NCBI GenBank assembly: GCA_935421135.1
Contig: OW285192.1
Location: 18,081,001-18,145,000, forward strand
Length of the DNA stretch: 64,000 nucleotides
From: Bugulina stolonifera
Taxonomy: Eukaryota > Bryozoa > Gymnolaemata > Cheilostomatida > Bugulidae
Direction of reading: 5' to 3'
Part shown: positions 59,901 to 64,000 of the stretch, in pieces
Numbering within the stretch: position 1 is the first letter of the stretch
How the letters are laid out: the number at the start of each line of letters is the position of its first letter
Program-made: the position numbers and the translations under genes
Notes under the pieces: model-generated
What the model saw: only the letters and a program-made list of their open reading frames with translations
Databases searched by the model: none
What the model was told of the DNA's origin: nothing

Positions 59901-62900
59901 TAAGATTGTTTAAACTTATACAAAGCTTCCAAATAGTGCTGAGTAAGAAGTAGAAAAATTGGAGATGGCCTCCGCTCTTTTCTAAAACTTGAGCAGATAT
60001 GTTATCTTCGGTTTTATTCACTACCACTGTGATCCCTACTACGGCCATCTAACTTTTCAACTACTGTACCTAACAGTTTTCGAATTGATTGGTGAATATA
60101 CATGTAGGCTGCTTGTGTGGCAAATGTAGAACATGCCTACTCAGTTCCTGGCGCATTGAGCCTGTTGCATGTGGCCAATATCTAGTTTACTAAAGGAACA
60201 CTTCACATAGCCTAAATATTTAATATTTGCAATGAAAGCAGTTGTGACTACTTAATATTACTCTTTTTGTGTGACCGAGTTGAGCTAATGGGCAAAAAGT
60301 AACAAAAATTGGCATTAGAATAAGGGTGGGCGACTCCCACTTGTAAAACAATTGTAGACATTTTAAACATGTTGGCTAACTTTTTGCGACCTACAGCATT
60401 TATTTGGTGAGTTTGCACAAAATCTCAAAATTTCAATAAATAATTTAAAACTATTTCAGGACAACTACAGATTCCATGTTCCCCATTAGTCCACATGTCT
60501 GTATAACATGGCTCCATGCAAATATGAAAACACTCACTGTTTATGTTGTAGGAAAGACCTCCAGCGAATTCCACAAGACCAGTCCCAATATGTACCTCCA
60601 TAATATACTTCTTTCCTATAAACCAGCAATCTCTTCAATGGAAAGGAAACACTCTCAAATGAATCTAATCCAAGGCAGAATCAAAGCTATTTTACATGTT
60701 CATATATCACTGTGAATCACAGCACATATTAGGCCTACATTGCAAAGCTGAAATGCTAACATAACCATTTACAAAAAGGAGTTAAGTAAAATATGCCAAG
60801 CCAAATTGAATGTAGGGTGCTGGTGGTAGTTCCTAGTAGACTGGATTCAAGCATATTTAGGATAAGTGACATCATTGATGTGGGATATTGTGATCATTTT
60901 AAAAGAGTTATAAGCAAGTTAGCTCAGTAAAAATCACTGCAAATCTAATCATTTAATTTTTCCAAGCTTTAGAAGAAGTTTTAGACAACAAATGAAGTTG
61001 ACTCACTATTTCTCATGTATATCTATATGTTTTGTCGCAGTAAGGAGATTCCAGTTCCTTGGAGAGCTGGAGTATATCAAGTAATAATCTGACCTCTACT
61101 GCAACTAACTTCCACAAAAAGATCTCTCAAGGTAGCACAGACTCTCTCTAATAGCCCCTCTTTACTTTGACCTTCAATAGTGCCAGGTTTGTTGTTCATC
61201 ACACTACAAAAAAATGGTGACTGACAACAATTTAAGTGGGTAACTGGTGTAGACAACTCCTCTTTTTTCATGCAGTCACCGGGTCGGTATCAGTCACTTA
61301 GGGCAAAGTAAATTTCAAGTTGTAGAAAAAGCTGCTAACAAAATGCAAATATAAATCAGGCATAAAATTATCATTTAACAGCAGCACCACATGTTTGAGT
61401 AGACACAATAATTGAAAATTCAAATTATATTATTATCTACGCTGTAAGTGTTAGTGTATCTGTATGAAATTTATATTGTTATATTAATATTTTTATATTA
61501 TTATATTTATGAAAACAACAATTATATTATTATGAATATTATTATTAATTATATACATGAGAAATAATAATAAAAAGCGTAGAAGAGCTATTTAAGGATT
61601 AAATGCATTTATATACTAATACTCACATTTAACAAAGCTGCTGAAGAAAGATCAACTAGACCGGAGTGATTGATAAACGGAAGCACAGAAGCAGTGTTGC
61701 CCCTAATTAAATCCACAAGCCGAGCCAAGTAATTAATGGCCGAGCCACTATAATATTGAAGGAGGGAACACAACTGTCAAATAGTAGGTAGTTAGACCCA
61801 GTACCCGCGCCAACCCCGCAGGTTCATCGTGCGAATCACGGGCTAAAGTAGGAGAAAACTCCGAAAAATTTTTTCAAAACGCGTTTCCTTAACATCGATG
61901 AGTATCTAATTGTCATTAGAGAGAAAGTATCCTCCAGCTTCCTGGCTCAATGCTCCTAGGTGTAGATCCTGATGAGCTATACACAGCTTGATAGGCTATG
62001 GCATAAACACCACGCTCACGCTGGACTCTTACAAGATAGTCTACCCTATCCATCTAAGCATGACTTTCCATACGAGTTGTAAGTGTTAGAGAGAAAGTAT
62101 CTTCCAGCTTCCTGGCTCACTACTCCTAGGTGTAGATCTTGATGAGCTATACACAGCTTGATAGGCTATGGCATAAACACCATGCTCACGCTGGACTCTT
62201 ACAAGATAGTCTACCCTATCCATCTAAGCATGACTGTCCAAGTCAGTCGGTGTAATACGAGTTGTAAGTGTTGAGCAGTTAGAGTGTTTAGACCGGAATC
62301 CCACTGCTGCCACCACTGTTATGGTTTTTATTCCTGTTCATTCAACTGTCATTCCATAAACCTTTTCTGGGTCGTCTAGACACTTGCAGATCTAACTTTT
62401 ATTAACACTTCAACTTCTCTTCCACTTTCTCTCTACTTACTCTACTCCTCCTCTCCTTTCTACTTTATATAAAAATCCCTTATATATAAGTATCTAAAAT
62501 AGCTACATGCAGCTAGAGCTACATGTAGCTAACTCCTATTATATAGGTAAAAAAGCAACAGCTTCCCTAGCCTTACAATTACAATACCAGCTTGCAAAAA
62601 CACTTCTAGAATCTACCACAATATTGCTTGCATGGTACAAATTTAAGTATAGCATTGTCCAATCCCTTTCGAAAGGGAGTCCAAATGTTATTAATATCTT
62701 TATTTTGGTGTACCAGATCTTTTATTACTGACAATAAATCAAACATTGAATTACTAAAACCTTCCCTGTTTGCTTTGTGGTATAACAATATATTACTTTG
62801 ATTAGGGGTTCTCTGTATTATATTATGACTATAATTTATCAAGCATTCAATCATGTAATGGTCACTCAAACCAGGCTGAATGACGGAAAGTTGACATATT

Positions 62901-64000
62901 TTGTTCTGCATATTAGTGCAAAGTAAATCCAGTGTGTTACCTGCTACATGTGTAGATTCATGAAGTAACTGGTCAAGATCTAAGTCAGCTAGTAAGTCAA
63001 TAAATTCCGAGTAAAATGGTTTCCAGGTATTAGAGAGGGCAGTGTTTTCCCAGTTTATACCAGGCATATTGAAATCACCTGTCAAAATTATTTGATACTT
63101 AGGGTAAAGCTTTTTAATATCAAGCATGTACGTTATTAGTGATGTAATGTATTGTTTTGAAGGTGGTTTGTAGTAACAAACTATAATAAAAGGTGGGTCA
63201 TTTGTATTTAAGTTAACATTGATGGCAATTATTTCTGCATTAGATGATAGGTCTATGAGACTATGCGATATATGAGAGTCAATAGCAATTAGCACACCTC
63301 CACCATGTTCATTTCTATCCTTTCGGTGTATTGTCTTATGTTGTGGTGAGAAAATTTGAGTGTTATTGAAAAGTGGGTTCAAATGAGTTTCAGTAATACA
63401 AATAATATTGTAGTTAATGGCTAAAGCTTGTAACTCTACTACTTTTCCTTTAATAGACCTAGCATTGAAACTGAGTAAATTTAAATTACTTAGTATTGAT
63501 TCACCTTGATTATTTTGTTCTTGTAAATTTTGTACTGAGATTCTGGATTGTCCATTCTTTTCTGTTTCAACTCCTGTCTCAGTTGAAAATCCTTATTTTG
63601 CTCGTCCTTCGTCAGGTCAAGACGAGCAAAGATACCTAATATTTTTTGAGAGTTTATTCTTTTTAGAATTTCCCACTTATCTGATTCAGAGGGAAGAGAA
63701 AGTCTGATGGGTCTTGGTTTGTCCTCTTTTTTGGCTCCAAGTCTAACAGTATTAGACCCGGATGCCTCAAAGTTGAAACCACAGTCACGCAGTACATTGT
63801 TTACAGCAGTGATAGTTTGGTCAATTGTAGTAGTATTTTTGTTTTCCTGAATGCCAGGAAAACAAAAATATTAAATTATATATTGACTCATTTATGACAG
63901 TTGATAAATAAATGTTCATGTATATTAATGTTAGTACTAGTACTAGGCCTATTACTTACCATCTGTAAATAGTATTGTTAGAACTGCCAATATGATCTGT
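34397..64000 (-). CDS. Gene B: single-pass receptor with fucolectin, FN3, Sushi and tyrosine-motif tail
   Basis: Thirteen exons give about 800 residues: signal peptide (right edge), fucolectin-like domain, four FN3 domains, Sushi domain, transmembrane helix, and a 145-residue cytoplasmic tail. All junction phases agree, with one problem: an in-frame TAG near the end of one FN3 exon (37,419-37,421). The layout is that of a cell-surface receptor that could bind glycans or proteins outside and recruit SH2 proteins inside once phosphorylated. No kinase or phosphatase domain is present, so it would need a partner kinase. If the right-edge exon is correctly assigned, intron 1 (41,892-63,959) spans 22 kb of transposons and another gene. 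The stop is TAA at 34,397. Confidence 0.78.
35314..35532 (-). CDS. Gene B, Sushi (CCP) domain
   Basis: A single 219-bp phase 1-1 exon. Four Cys in Sushi order: CDAPPPQPINN, LYECEDGYDAKG, LRCVWNDGKPMW and SVCTK, including the conserved Gly-Tyr and the Trp before the last Cys. Sushi modules mediate protein binding outside the cell. Its donor is GTCAGT. Confidence 0.88.
35811..36373 (-). CDS. Gene B, FN3 domain 4
   Basis: Exons 36,297-36,373 (77 bp) and 35,811-36,024, phases 1-0-1. Motifs EPSKPVLSTKI, LTITWE, MCERIIEYNLEL and TAYTVTVTAVN. It is the membrane-proximal FN3, followed by the Sushi exon. Confidence 0.76.
36563..37531 (-). CDS. Gene B, FN3 domain 3, first exon with an in-frame TAG
   Basis: Exons 37,416-37,531 and 36,563-36,731, phases 1-0-1. 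Start APQIAPTNL, then LTWLPVVFPNGPVDGIS, the usual FN3 'W..P...NG.I..Y.V' pattern. At the position of the expected Tyr the codon is TAG (37,419-37,421), one codon before a GTAACT donor that keeps the phase. The second exon (VNCGGLGWK, CGHEPYAEVEC) is intact. Either a nonsense allele or base error, or an unusual donor earlier in the exon. The segment is otherwise well preserved. Confidence 0.6.
37919..38840 (-). CDS. Gene B, FN3 domain 2 (gene A-type cassette)
   Basis: Exons 38,749-38,840 (92 bp) and 37,919-38,135 (217 bp), phases 1-0-1. The first exon has the gene A signature RKRWRYSISW and the same 92-bp size; the second has PPGGYDCIE. This ties the two genes to one cassette family. The 613-bp inner intron contains a long open frame and a tRNA-arm palindrome. 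Confidence 0.75.
38119..38511 (-). other. Intronic open frame, 130 codons
   Basis: Lies mostly in the inner intron of gene B FN3 domain 2 and overlaps the start of its second exon in another frame. The translation (SMFFVEEYQKLSRALLLTHL, SLIGVDGAFKHRNYNKPKY) looks protein-like and could be a transposase-type remnant, but no motif settles it. Confidence 0.25.
38605..38656. repeat. Palindrome of a tRNA T-arm-like sequence
   Basis: Perfect 21-bp arms (38,605-38,625 and 38,636-38,656) around a 10-bp loop. Each arm contains GGTTCGATTCCCAC, the tRNA T-arm / pol III B-box consensus, in head-to-head orientation. Probably two fused ends of a tRNA-derived SINE. It is in the inner intron of gene B FN3 domain 2. 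Confidence 0.75.
39184..40244 (-). CDS. Gene B, FN3 domain 1
   Basis: Exons 40,132-40,244 and 39,184-39,343, phases 1-0-1. Canonical FN3 motifs (VSFEWKPPDENN, IQVDYE then YKCSDG). The last about 24 bp of the first exon and its donor form the founding unit of the 35-bp minisatellite that fills the following intron. Confidence 0.77.
39495..40145 (-). repeat. 35-bp minisatellite made of exon end plus 5' splice site
   Basis: About 18 units fill the intron downstream of the FN3-1 first exon of gene B. On the minus strand each contains GTAGACTATGAG|GTAAGATAA, equal to the last 12 bases of the exon and its donor. The first unit overlaps the exon end (40,132). Using any later donor would add a GTA AGA TAA stop. 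Confidence 0.9.
40350..40505 (+). mobile_element. Possible LINE C-terminal remnant
   Basis: The plus-strand frame has YEGRGNYLGRRVMLMDMA and then NRESRKRKKKIEE, resembling the 'GH..R...Y.G..V......G.R.RGRPK' tail of some non-LTR reverse transcriptases. Short and degenerate. It sits in the intron before FN3-1 of gene B, on the opposite strand. Confidence 0.35.
40518..41891 (-). CDS. Gene B, fucolectin/F5-8C-like domain
   Basis: Exons 41,658-41,891 and 40,518-40,745, phases 1-1-1. Shows the full family pattern: VPDNVALNKQVSFS at the start, KKWWMVDLE in the middle, ARYVALFAK and LSEVQIYGY at the end. Predicted extracellular glycan- or protein-binding domain. The exon split matches those of both fucolectin domains in gene A, indicating common descent. 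The intron between the exons holds a GC-rich retroposed sequence on the opposite strand. Confidence 0.82.
40790..41110 (+). mobile_element. GC-rich retroposed sequence with A-rich tail
   Basis: A sharply GC-richer block (about 40,840-41,020), then AT-rich sequence and AATAAATAAATAAAAAAAAAAA at 41,087-41,110. The poly(A)-type end on the plus strand suggests a retroposed piece (SINE or LINE 3' end) in antisense to gene B. A 103-codon frame crosses it (ASPVESLRGAWLLVSGS) but matches nothing I know. Confidence 0.5.
41892..41968. other. Gene B intron sequence between exon and LINE tail
   Basis: About 77 bp between the acceptor of the fucolectin exon and the (CAAGA)n end of the LINE. The LINE inserted just upstream of the acceptor; nothing else is visible. 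Confidence 0.4.
41969..43929 (-). mobile_element. LINE (Jockey/CR1-type) 3' part: reverse transcriptase and 3' tail
   Basis: The open frame from the LTR border (43,929) to the stop at 42,054 carries RT blocks in order: NGKAPGPDGLN, SNYRPISLTS, GFRKHMSC, VLDFSKAFDVVPH, SGVPQGSVLGPALFS, LFADDTLLY (catalytic Asp-Asp) and IKYLGIYL. It copies LINE RNA into DNA at the target site. The element ends at about 41,969 in a (CAAGA)n tail, as in CR1-like elements. No frameshift is seen. The endonuclease half of the same ORF lies 18.7 kb away, beyond the LTR insert. Exact clade is not decidable by eye. Confidence 0.85.
43930..44233 (-). repeat. LTR, left copy (3' LTR on the minus strand)
   Basis: 304 bp, plus-strand start TGTTATGG and end CTACCACA. 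By eye identical to the copy at 62,317-62,620. Contains TATATAAAAA-like and pyrimidine-rich segments that could be promoter elements, which is inference only. Confidence 0.85.
44234..44247 (-). other. Putative polypurine tract
   Basis: On the minus strand AGAAGGGGAGAA lies right before the TG of the left LTR, the expected place and composition for a plus-strand DNA primer. Confidence 0.6.
44400..45020. repeat. Direct repeats near the left LTR
   Basis: Segments around 44,475, 44,600, 44,845 and 44,965 share the core GAGGCTCCTATAGGTTGCAT and flanks such as ACACTGGATACACCATCTGA. They form an imperfect tandem array within the LTR-bounded region. Unstable ends of this kind are common in large non-autonomous LTR elements. 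Confidence 0.7.
45105..45437 (-). CDS. Two-exon C-terminal coding segment near the left LTR, unrecognised
   Basis: Exons from about 45,437 to 45,330 (RWTLDKNWKPAVTEQQLELS, ending YYQ|GTAAGT) and 45,239-45,105 (VLIKDVTTPNVLV, KIELYGVEINPYP, stop TAG at 45,105) join in phase 0 over a 90-bp intron. The sequence reads as a real beta-rich C terminus. It could be the last exons of gene C, another host gene, or the 3' gene of the LTR element. I do not recognise the family. Confidence 0.4.
45530..45910. other. Very AT-rich spacer
   Basis: Runs of TAATAT/ATTATT words with hardly any G or C; no coding or structural signal beyond composition. Confidence 0.5.
46347..46697 (-). CDS. Open frame of 116 residues, unrecognised
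   Basis: ATG to stop, with Cys-containing segments (MFDKCCVVYDKL, KYCRVCHNTQLYK, DNYTCRM). The CRVCH pair is reminiscent of zinc-binding, but only one pair is seen. No good splice context. It may be a transposon remnant or chance. Confidence 0.25.
   Translation of the reverse strand: MMYFSSDSVESMFDKCCVVYDKLSYYLTVLQNDAMTKYCRVCHNTQLYKNIMIDNYTCRMDGSESHILFGTIKSQDSQWLESFSSYSAFIPELVSLLLIEEKTNISVHSLCMPHSI
46766..46804. repeat. 15-bp inverted repeat (hairpin)
   Basis: TGGAGTTGTCGCACC (46,766-46,780) pairs with GGTGTGACAACTCCA (46,790-46,804), one mismatch, 9-bp loop. It may be the end of a small element. Confidence 0.5.
47773..47946 (+). CDS. Plus-strand exon-like open frame, unrecognised
   Basis: After a CTTTTAG acceptor-like site the frame reads LELLAWFKIFYRPEVRAEV and ends LQQPVDLEHW with TAA at 47,944. 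The composition looks protein-coding, and it would be the last exon of a gene or transposon on the plus strand. No partner exon was found. Confidence 0.3.
   Translation, partial: CFLLDCLELLAWFKIFYRPEVRAEVFSRVGNSQRDYDTVSCKLKKINLQQPVDLEHW
48301..48477. repeat. 12-bp satellite, about 15 units
   Basis: Perfect CTGCAGTGTATA units. Each holds two palindromes, CTGCAG and GTATAC, so the array can fold on itself at every unit. Bounded on both sides by inverted TTTTCATCCTGCAG / CTGCAGAATGAAAA-like sequence. Confidence 0.9.
48781..50118. repeat. Tandem duplication of 669 bp
   Basis: Copies 48,781-49,449 and 49,450 to about 50,118 match along their length with small differences (for example AGAACCCACAAGG against AGGACCCACAAGG). 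No coding frame is conserved between them. Confidence 0.85.
50119..52002. other. Non-coding stretch inside the LTR insert
   Basis: I see no gene, tRNA or repeat structure here beyond scattered ACATGTACATG words. Confidence 0.4.
52003..53112 (+). other. Three plus-strand open frames, possibly decayed coding sequence
   Basis: Frames at 52,003-52,299, 52,370-52,573 (LRYTSVAAGLKLYPNGLQP) and 52,816-53,112 (HEYILLLLPPYSQRHVMNLL, then CSFHNPLGRNSLHYALDV) lie in a row on one strand with protein-like composition. They may be pieces of one transposon ORF or gene. I recognise no family. Confidence 0.25.
53893..54018. repeat. (CTA)n microsatellite
   Basis: About 40 units of CTA with interspersed CCA. 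It creates a spurious Leu-rich frame on the plus strand. Confidence 0.95.
54019..55933. other. Non-coding stretch with short simple repeats
   Basis: Contains a GAAT/GAAG run at 54,852-54,890 and three GCACTGTACATGTAGTACACTG-like units at 55,429-55,490, each partly palindromic. Nothing coding is evident; the 3' UTR of gene C should lie at the right end. Confidence 0.45.
55934..59126 (-). CDS. Gene C: spliced host-like gene, unrecognised, nested between the LTRs
   Basis: The C-terminal part is solid: exons 57,638-57,723 (ILHNFNEFPFLCLVALL), 57,062-57,193 (VSYLRNKWSLPMDLELG), 56,329-56,373 (SPASMAGSLTHVWVK) and 55,934-56,083 (ending YLLRTE, TAG at 55,934). These join in phase 0 with GT-AG borders. 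Upstream pieces are likely but not joined in phase: 57,984 to about 58,140 (FIQLIEYIRSCPVELGDS) and 59,015-59,126 (LPFLSKLHYALLYMC). An alternative frame is also open in the last exon. The Leu-rich helical pieces suggest a cytoplasmic or nuclear scaffold-type protein, but I do not recognise it. Its position inside an LTR-bounded insert is unexpected. Confidence 0.5.
58470..58800 (-). pseudogene. Possible degenerate duplicate of a gene C exon
   Basis: The minus strand at 58,495-58,560 reads YWSCPMELACSLQVHLE, which matches YIRSCPVELGDSLLVHIE of the exon at 57,984-58,140. A third, weaker copy (GTGLVEFAGGLS) lies at about 60,560-60,610. These suggest local exon duplication followed by decay. Confidence 0.3.
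59127..61031. other. Stretch upstream of the clear gene C exons
   Basis: Apart from a weak duplicate of a gene C exon near 60,560-60,610, I see no supportable exon. It could be intron of gene C. Confidence 0.35.
61032..61203 (-). CDS. Exon-like segment, possibly upstream part of gene C
   Basis: After a TTTTTTTGTAG acceptor the frame reads VMNNKPGTIEGQSKEGLLER and on to LRDLFVEV, with a possible GTCAGA donor at 61,093. A second open frame begins a little later (VRLLLDILQLSKELESPYC) and runs to a stop at about 61,020. Both look protein-like, so either two alternative exons or a frameshifted remnant. Confidence 0.3.
61204..61914. other. AT-rich spacer before the right-end repeats
   Basis: AT-rich to about 61,600, then neutral sequence; no feature seen. 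A retroelement would be expected to have gag here on the minus strand, but the frames are closed. Confidence 0.4.
61915..62262. repeat. Tandem duplication of 170 bp near the right LTR
   Basis: Two copies start at about 61,918 and 62,088 (GAGAGAAAGTATC, then GGCATAAACACCA) and differ by a few bases. The second is followed by a short extra segment, then the primer-binding-site region. Confidence 0.75.
62296..62316 (-). other. Putative primer binding site
   Basis: Directly inside the right LTR the plus strand reads GGAATCCCACTGCTGCCACC and then AC, which looks like the 3' end of a tRNA (T-arm side, acceptor stem, CCA). On the minus strand this is a TGG-start primer binding site one base from the LTR. 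The tRNA species was not identified. Confidence 0.6.
62317..62620 (-). repeat. LTR, right copy (5' LTR on the minus strand)
   Basis: 304 bp, the same as the left copy. Outer flank ATATTGC on the LINE side; inner flank is the putative primer binding site. Confidence 0.85.
62621..63875 (-). mobile_element. LINE 5' part: ORF1 C terminus and endonuclease
   Basis: From the LTR border (62,621) up to about 63,505 the frame encodes an apurinic-type endonuclease: SFNARSIKGK, ICITETHLNP (catalytic Glu), GGGVLIAI, TGDFNMPGINW and LSDHYMIE (catalytic His). Before it, 63,490-63,870 encodes the end of ORF1 (RPIRLSLPSESDKWEILKRI, then KQKRMDNPE, stop at 63,490), overlapping the start of ORF2. ORF1 is 5'-truncated at a small palindrome. 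Same strand and frame as the reverse transcriptase part, so this is one element split by a later insertion. Confidence 0.8.
63835..63871. repeat. 16-bp perfect inverted repeat at the LINE 5' break
   Basis: TATTTTTGTTTTCCTG (63,835-63,850) pairs with CAGGAAAACAAAAATA (63,856-63,871) across a 5-bp loop. It marks the point where the ORF1 frame stops. Confidence 0.7.
63960..64000 (-). CDS. Gene B, putative signal-peptide exon (partial)
   Basis: At the right edge the minus strand reads IILAVLTILFTD and then G|GTAAGT. This is a hydrophobic core of the kind found in signal peptides. It ends in phase 1, which fits the phase-1 fucolectin exon at 41,891 and would give TDA|IWSVPDN, a plausible cleavage region. 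The start codon lies outside the window. It could instead belong to another gene. Confidence 0.5.

Larger units (their letters stand above)
43930..62620 (-). mobile_element. LTR-bounded insert of 18.7 kb in the LINE
   Basis: Bounded by 304-bp direct repeats that begin TG and end CA, look identical, and are flanked by ATAT on both outer sides. A tRNA-end-like sequence adjoins the right LTR and a purine tract adjoins the left one, so the element reads on the minus strand. I find no gag, protease, integrase or reverse transcriptase frame inside. That makes it a large non-autonomous element, an element with captured host DNA, or an assembly artefact across the LTRs. The identical LTRs indicate a very recent event. 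Confidence 0.65.

Overview
This is eukaryotic, AT-rich, intron-dense DNA. The protein families (fibronectin type III, fucolectin/F5-8C-like, Sushi, laminin-G-like, and a membrane receptor with SH2-type tyrosine motifs) point to an animal. A sponge or another early-branching metazoan is my guess; the sequence does not prove it. All confident host genes lie on the minus strand. I built exon models by hand from GT/AG borders and from agreement of reading phase across junctions. Gene names A, B and C are mine.

Positions 1-33,877 hold gene A, an extracellular modular protein whose 3' end lies left of the window. About 3,200 codons are visible. From N to C terminus they encode a short first exon, an unrecognised cysteine-bearing region, a Thr/Pro linker, a laminin-G-like domain, a second unrecognised cysteine-rich region, a TSP1-like segment, two fucolectin-like domains, and at least 21 FN3 domains. 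Nineteen of the FN3 domains are near-identical two-exon cassettes (about 92 + 199 bp, intron phases 1-0-1) that have spread by tandem and block duplication. A large intron (26,375-33,057) carries a possible TTAA-flanked transposon and two minisatellites.

Positions 34,397-64,000+ hold gene B, a single-pass receptor. Its layout is signal peptide exon at the right edge, fucolectin domain, four FN3 domains, Sushi domain, transmembrane helix, and a cytoplasmic tail with YDPP, YQNI, YVNM and YANV motifs. One FN3 exon seems to carry an in-frame TAG. If the right-edge exon belongs to it, intron 1 is 22 kb long. Genes A and B share domains, strand and phase rules, and stand about 0.5 kb apart, so they look like related neighbours.

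Inside that intron lies a minus-strand Jockey/CR1-type LINE, split between its endonuclease and reverse transcriptase by an insert bounded by two seemingly identical 304-bp LTRs (43,930-44,233 and 62,317-62,620), with a 4-bp ATAT target duplication, a primer-binding-site-like sequence and a polypurine tract. The 18 kb between the LTRs has no recognisable gag or pol. It holds tandem repeats and spliced, host-like exons (gene C, 55,934-59,126, and a smaller pair at 45,105-45,437).

The most unusual structural signal is that two minisatellites (18,415-18,556 in gene A and 39,495-40,145 in gene B) are amplified copies of an exon's own 5' splice site, so a run of consensus donors follows the genuine one.
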